From Streptomyces sp. M92 (GTDB lineage: Bacteria > Actinomycetota > Actinomycetes > Streptomycetales > Streptomycetaceae): a stretch of 64,000 nt of DNA. The position numbers were made by a program, and so were the translations under genes. Positions 60,458 through 64,000 of this stretch are shown piece by piece; within the stretch, counting starts at the first letter, position 1; each line of letters starts with the position of its first letter. A model generated the notes under the pieces. It did no database searches and had not been told where the DNA came from. It was given only the letters and a program-made list of their open reading frames with translations. The stretch is taken from NCBI RefSeq assembly GCF_028473745.1, contig NZ_CP101137.1:4092001-4156000 (forward strand). Reading direction: 5' to 3'.

Positions 60458-63400
60458 TTGAACACGACGTACTGGAGCAGACGCCGGGTCCTGAGCGTGG
60501 CCGCCGCCACGACGGCGGCCGCGGCTCTCCCTCTGGCCGCCACCGCCCGCGCCTTCGCCGCGACGGTCGCCTCGGGTGACGCCCCCAACCTGCCGTCGCT
60601 TCCGGACACACCCCGCGCGCGAGCCGTGACCGCGTGGCAGACCGGCGGCAAGGCGACCAAGGCAGCCGCGGCCGTCGCTCTCGTCGGCACCGACGCGGAG
60701 GTCGAGGAGTTCGTCGCCACGAAGCTGCCTGCCGCGGTCGCCGAGGACAACCGCGTGGCCCTCTTCAGGTCGCTCGCCCTGGCCGGCAAGGGCACCACGG
60801 CCGCCGTCTCCGACGCGCTGACCGCCGGAGACGCGGCGATCGAGGCCTTCCTCGCCGGCGGGTACGAGGCGGCGCAGAAGGAGGACATGAGTGCCCTCAC
60901 CTTCACGCTGAAGGGCATGGGCGGCAGGAGCGTCAAGGCCGCCGCCGACACCGCGCTGAACGACGGCTCCGGTGACGCCCTGCTGAAGTTCATCACCGAA
61001 ACGCAGTTCACCGCGCGCCTCGAAGACGAAACCGCCGAGGTGTTCAAGCTCCTCGGCGGCGCCGGACCCGAGCTGACCACGTACGCGCAGCGCGCGCTGG
61101 AGGACGGCGGCGCCGAAGCCATCCGCTGGTTCCTGGAGATCGGCCAGAACATAGCCCGGGCGCGCGACGAGGAGGCCGCGTCCATCGAGCAGCTTGTCGC
61201 CGTGACCGCACGTCAGTCCTCGCGTGCCGAATTGTCGACGGCGAAGGCCAAGGAACAGTCGGACAAGGCGAAGAAGGCCGCCGCCGAGGCCAAGAAGGCC
61301 GCGCTGGAGGCCGCCGCCGAGGCTCAGGCCGCGAAGGAGGATGTCGCCAGGTCCGCGGCCGCGGCCCGCAAGGCGGCCAGTGCCGCCAAGGGCGCGGCCA
61401 ACGCGGCGGCGACCGCCATCTCCGCTTCCTACGCCGCACAGACCGCGGCCCGCAAGGCCGCCTGGGCCGCCCATGCGGCGACGTCCGCCGCGGCCACGGC
61501 CGCACGTGCCGCCTCCACTGCCTACCAGGCCGCCATGGCCGCCTCCAAGGACGCTTCGAAGACGGCCGCCGCGAAGGACGCGGCCGTCGCCGCCCGCAAC
61601 GCGGCCGCCAAGGCGCGGTCGGCCGCCGCGGCCGCCGACCAGGCGAGGATCGCTTCCGCCCAGTCCGTCGCGGCCGGCAACTCGGCGGCCGCCGCCGCGC
61701 GGGACGCCGAGGTCGCCGCGCCAACGCCTCGGCCACCGCGGCCGGCGCCGCCGGTGCCGCCCAGTCGGAGGCGGCCGCCGCCGCACGTGCCGCCGCCCAG
61801 CAGGCGGACGCCCAGGCGGCCCGTGCCACCCGCGCCGCCTCCACGGCACAGTCCCTGGCCAACAAGGCGGCGGCCGCGGCCGGGGCGGCGCGCGACGCGG
61901 CCAACTCCGCGGCCGGTCACGCCGAGAAGGCCGCTGCCGCGGCCGAGGAGGCAGCGAAGGCCGCCGGGCAGGCCGTCGATTTCGCCAACAAGAGCACTGC
62001 CTGGGCTGCCGACGCCCAGGAGGCGGCCGACGCCGCGATCAAGGCGGTGCTGGACGCCCAGGCCGTGGAGCAGGAGGCGCGCGAGGCGGAGCTCATCAAG
62101 CTCGAGGAGTACGCCGAGCAGGGCAAGGCGGAGGCCGCCGAACTCGCCCTGCTGGAGCAGCAGGACATCGAGGACGCGCGCAATCAGCTGACCCAGCAGC
62201 AGGCCATGGACTCGGCCACGCGGGACCTGATCGCGGCGGCGGAGAAGGCGCTCAGGGCCGGCGACCGCGCGACGGCCGTCGACCAGGGCCGCAAGGCCTG
62301 CTTCAACCTGTGCTCCTCCAGCGGCACCTGGACCCGCGAGGCGGCGGCCTTCGCCCTCGCCGCCGGTGAGGAATCGGTCCTGAACTGGGTCGACACCGAC
62401 CGGGGCATCGCGCAGAAGCAGGACGACCGCGAGACGGTCGTGTTCGTCGCCCAGGTCTCCTCGGCCAACGTGGCCGGCGCGGCGCAGGCGGCGCTGGAGG
62501 CCACGGACGAGGCCGCTCCCACCGAGTTCCTCACCACGGGGGCCATCGAGGCGGCCAGGGAGGACCAGACCGCGGCCATCTTCCGGATTCTCGGCCAGAA
62601 CCCCGGCAAGGCGGTCACTCAGGCAGCGACCGAGGCCCTCAACGACGGTTCGGCGAAGGCGGTGCACGAGTTCTTCACCGTCAAGTACGGGCCGGCGCTG
62701 GCGGAGGACGACAACGTAGCCGTCTTCTCGTCCATCGGCTCCGCGGGACCGTACACCAGGACGGCGGCGACCGTGGCGCTCGAGGGCCCCACCTGGATGC
62801 GCCGCAACTTCGTCAACACCGTGTACCAGCGGATGCTGCAGATCGACGCGGACGCCGCCGCTCACATCGCGGCGATGCAGGCCCTGCTCGCCCAGGCCGC
62901 GAAGCACGCCCAGGACGCGGTGACGAACGCGGCCTACGCGCAGAAGGTGGCCGCGGAGGCACGCGACGCGGCGGAGGACGCGCAGCGGTGGGCCACGGCC
63001 GCCTCGAACTCCGCCGAACAGGCCGAGGTGTACAAGAAGCAGGCGGACGCCCACGCGGACGAGGCCGAGAAGTCGGCTCAGGATGCCCAGGCCTCCGCCG
63101 ACAAGGCGAAGAACGCGGCCCTGACCGCCCGAACCGCCGCCCGGCGCGCCAACTACTCCGCCAACCGGGCGACCGCGGCCGCCGCCTCGGCGGTGGTGTC
63201 GGCCAACAACGCCCAGGCCTCGGCCAACGCCGCCCGTGCCTCGGCGACGCAGGCGGGCAAGGACGCCAAGGAGGCGGCGGCGGCCGCGTCCGAGGCGAAG
63301 CAAATCGTCGCCCAGAAGCGCAGGCAGGAGCAGATAGAGGCGGCCCGGAAGGCCAAGGAGGAGGCGAACAAGGCCAAACAGGCCGGCATCGACCAGGCCG

Positions 63401-63900
63401 ACACCGCGGAGAACGACGGAGCGAAGGAGCCGGAGACCTTCCTCGGCGCCGACAAGGACGAGTGGCGCAACGCCGCCTCCGTGCTCGGTACGATCTCCAC
63501 CTACTCGGGATACGCCGCGGCACTGAGCCTCCTGGTCCCGCCGCCGGCCGGCGAGGTGCTTTACGGCGCCCTCGGTGGCGTCTCCCTGATCACCGGTGTC
63601 GCCAGCAGCGTCATCTACGGATTCACCGACGGCTTCACGTCCGAGGCGTTCCTCACCTCGGCGTTCGGCGTCGCCGTCGGCATTTACACCACCGGTCTTC
63701 CATGGGGCAAGTTCGGGGGCACGGTCGGCGCCATCGACGACGCCTTCCGCGGACTGGGGGCTGGTGCCATGTCCGTCGGCGTCCAGGCCAGGCGCGTGGG
63801 TGCGGCAGTTCTCTCCCCGGCCACCAGTACGATCGTTGAGGCCGGAAAGGCCGTGGGTGACGCGATCAGTGATACCTGGGACGACCTGACGCCCTGGTAG
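60458..63900 (+). CDS. ALF-repeat secreted protein, split by a 1-nt frameshift
   Basis: Together about 1147 codons. After a Tat/Sec-like start (YWSRRRVLSVAAATTAAAAL, cleaved near residue 33), the protein has ALF-type Ala-rich repeats (for example EDNRVALFRSLALAG, ALNDGSGDALLKFI, ALEDGGAEAIRWFLE), a very long Ala/Lys coiled coil (about 250-570), a second repeat set (FVAQVSSANVAGAAQAAL, AIFRILGQNPGKAV), a second coiled coil and a hydrophobic C-terminal domain (about 1010-1147). The frame breaks at 61714-61721 (GGTCGCCGCGCCAACG), where one base is missing; both halves stay strongly coding on each side. The start TTG 60458 follows GGGAG. ALF repeats occur in large secreted Streptomyces proteins and some polymorphic-toxin carriers; the C-terminal domain is unrecognised. 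Confidence 0.82.
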
Positions 63901-63913
63901 ACGAGAGTGGTAG

Positions 63914-63969
63914 CCTCCCGGGCAGAAATGTCAATACTTTTGAATTATTTTGGCGTTCCACCCGGGAGG
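63914..63969 (+). promoter_or_regulatory. inverted repeat overlapping the ribosome site of the last gene
   Basis: CCTCCCGGG (63914-63922) is a perfect inverted match of CCCGGGAGG (63961-63969), with a G-T pair beyond; the 38-nt loop holds an AT-rich stretch TGAATTATTTT. The right arm contains the GGGAGG ribosome site of the gene starting at 63981. If transcribed, the site would be paired, so the stem could be a translational switch; the AT-rich loop may also hold a promoter. Confidence 0.5.
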
Positions 63970-63980
63970 TACCCCAAGTA

Positions 63981-64000
63981 ATGTCTGTCGACCTCACCAC
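63981..64000 (+). CDS. start of a gene that runs off the right edge
   Basis: ATG 63981 follows GGGAGG (63964-63969) and opens MSVDLTT; only seven codons are in view. Its product is unknown. It may belong with the ALF-repeat gene just upstream. Confidence 0.5.

Noticed and set aside
61700..62191. Proline/arginine-rich end of the upstream ALF frame as a real C-terminus
   Set aside because: Composition switches abruptly at 61715, and the expected Ala/Lys coiled coil continues in the neighbouring frame.

Overview
The window is chromosomal DNA from a Streptomyces species. Its very high G+C content, strong third-position GC bias, GTG/TTG starts, GGAGG-type ribosome sites and typical families (PucR, large LuxR/LAL regulators, SpdB-like DUF2637, ALF-repeat secreted proteins) all fit. 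The alditol oxidase at 4330-5586 closely resembles AldO of S. coelicolor as I remember it, and the gene order recalls that organism's AldO-containing chromosome arm. No tRNA, rRNA, CRISPR array or prophage was seen.

Layout, left to right. 1-12.2 kb holds metabolic and maintenance genes: a TetR repressor (cut by the edge), a Tat-exported PHP-domain protein, an MFS exporter, alditol oxidase, an unusual radical-SAM protein, RsgA, an Ada/AlkA-like plus Ogt repair operon, a DUF456 protein and a TrmB/LuxR-type regulator. 12.4-25.2 kb holds a proline-rich PP2C-like phosphatase, PoxB-like pyruvate oxidase, an anti-sigma-type ATPase, a SpdB-like membrane protein, an iron-regulated FhuF-like reductase, a GntR regulator with a decayed tandem copy of its 3' end, a SecDF fusion, a NarL-type two-component system, and a DksA-like gene preceded by five 23-bp direct repeats. 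25.2-27.0 kb is a TnpB-only IS605/IS1341-type element. 27.0-33.2 kb is a purine-catabolism remnant: a PucR regulator, an in-frame deletion scar of xanthine dehydrogenase, a purine permease and an XdhC-type maturation factor.

33.3-35.7 kb carries a secreted EEP-fold nuclease/phosphatase, an SRPBCC protein, a MITE-like inverted-repeat block and a lipoprotein polysaccharide deacetylase. 35.8-48.8 kb is the centrepiece. A UDP-glucuronate decarboxylase-like gene is followed by an eleven-gene operon in which every junction is a 4-nt ATGA/GTGA overlap. The operon encodes a carbamoyltransferase, seven glycosyltransferases and the three ADP-heptose enzymes GmhA, HldE and GmhB. It therefore looks dedicated to making and exporting, or attaching, a heptose-containing and possibly carbamoylated glycan in a Gram-positive cell that has no LPS. 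A polysaccharide pyruvyl transferase-like gene lies just beyond, pointing back at it.

51-56.2 kb holds a LAL regulator, a truncated and frameshifted LuxR gene, and a second, frameshifted copy of the TnpB element. 56.3-64 kb holds two translationally coupled acyl-CoA/AMP ligases, a small secreted protein, and a very Ala-rich ALF-repeat secreted protein split by a 1-nt frameshift. The last gene begins at 63981, and its ribosome site lies in a perfect inverted repeat. Positions and motifs were read by eye. Family names come from recalled motifs and not from database searches.
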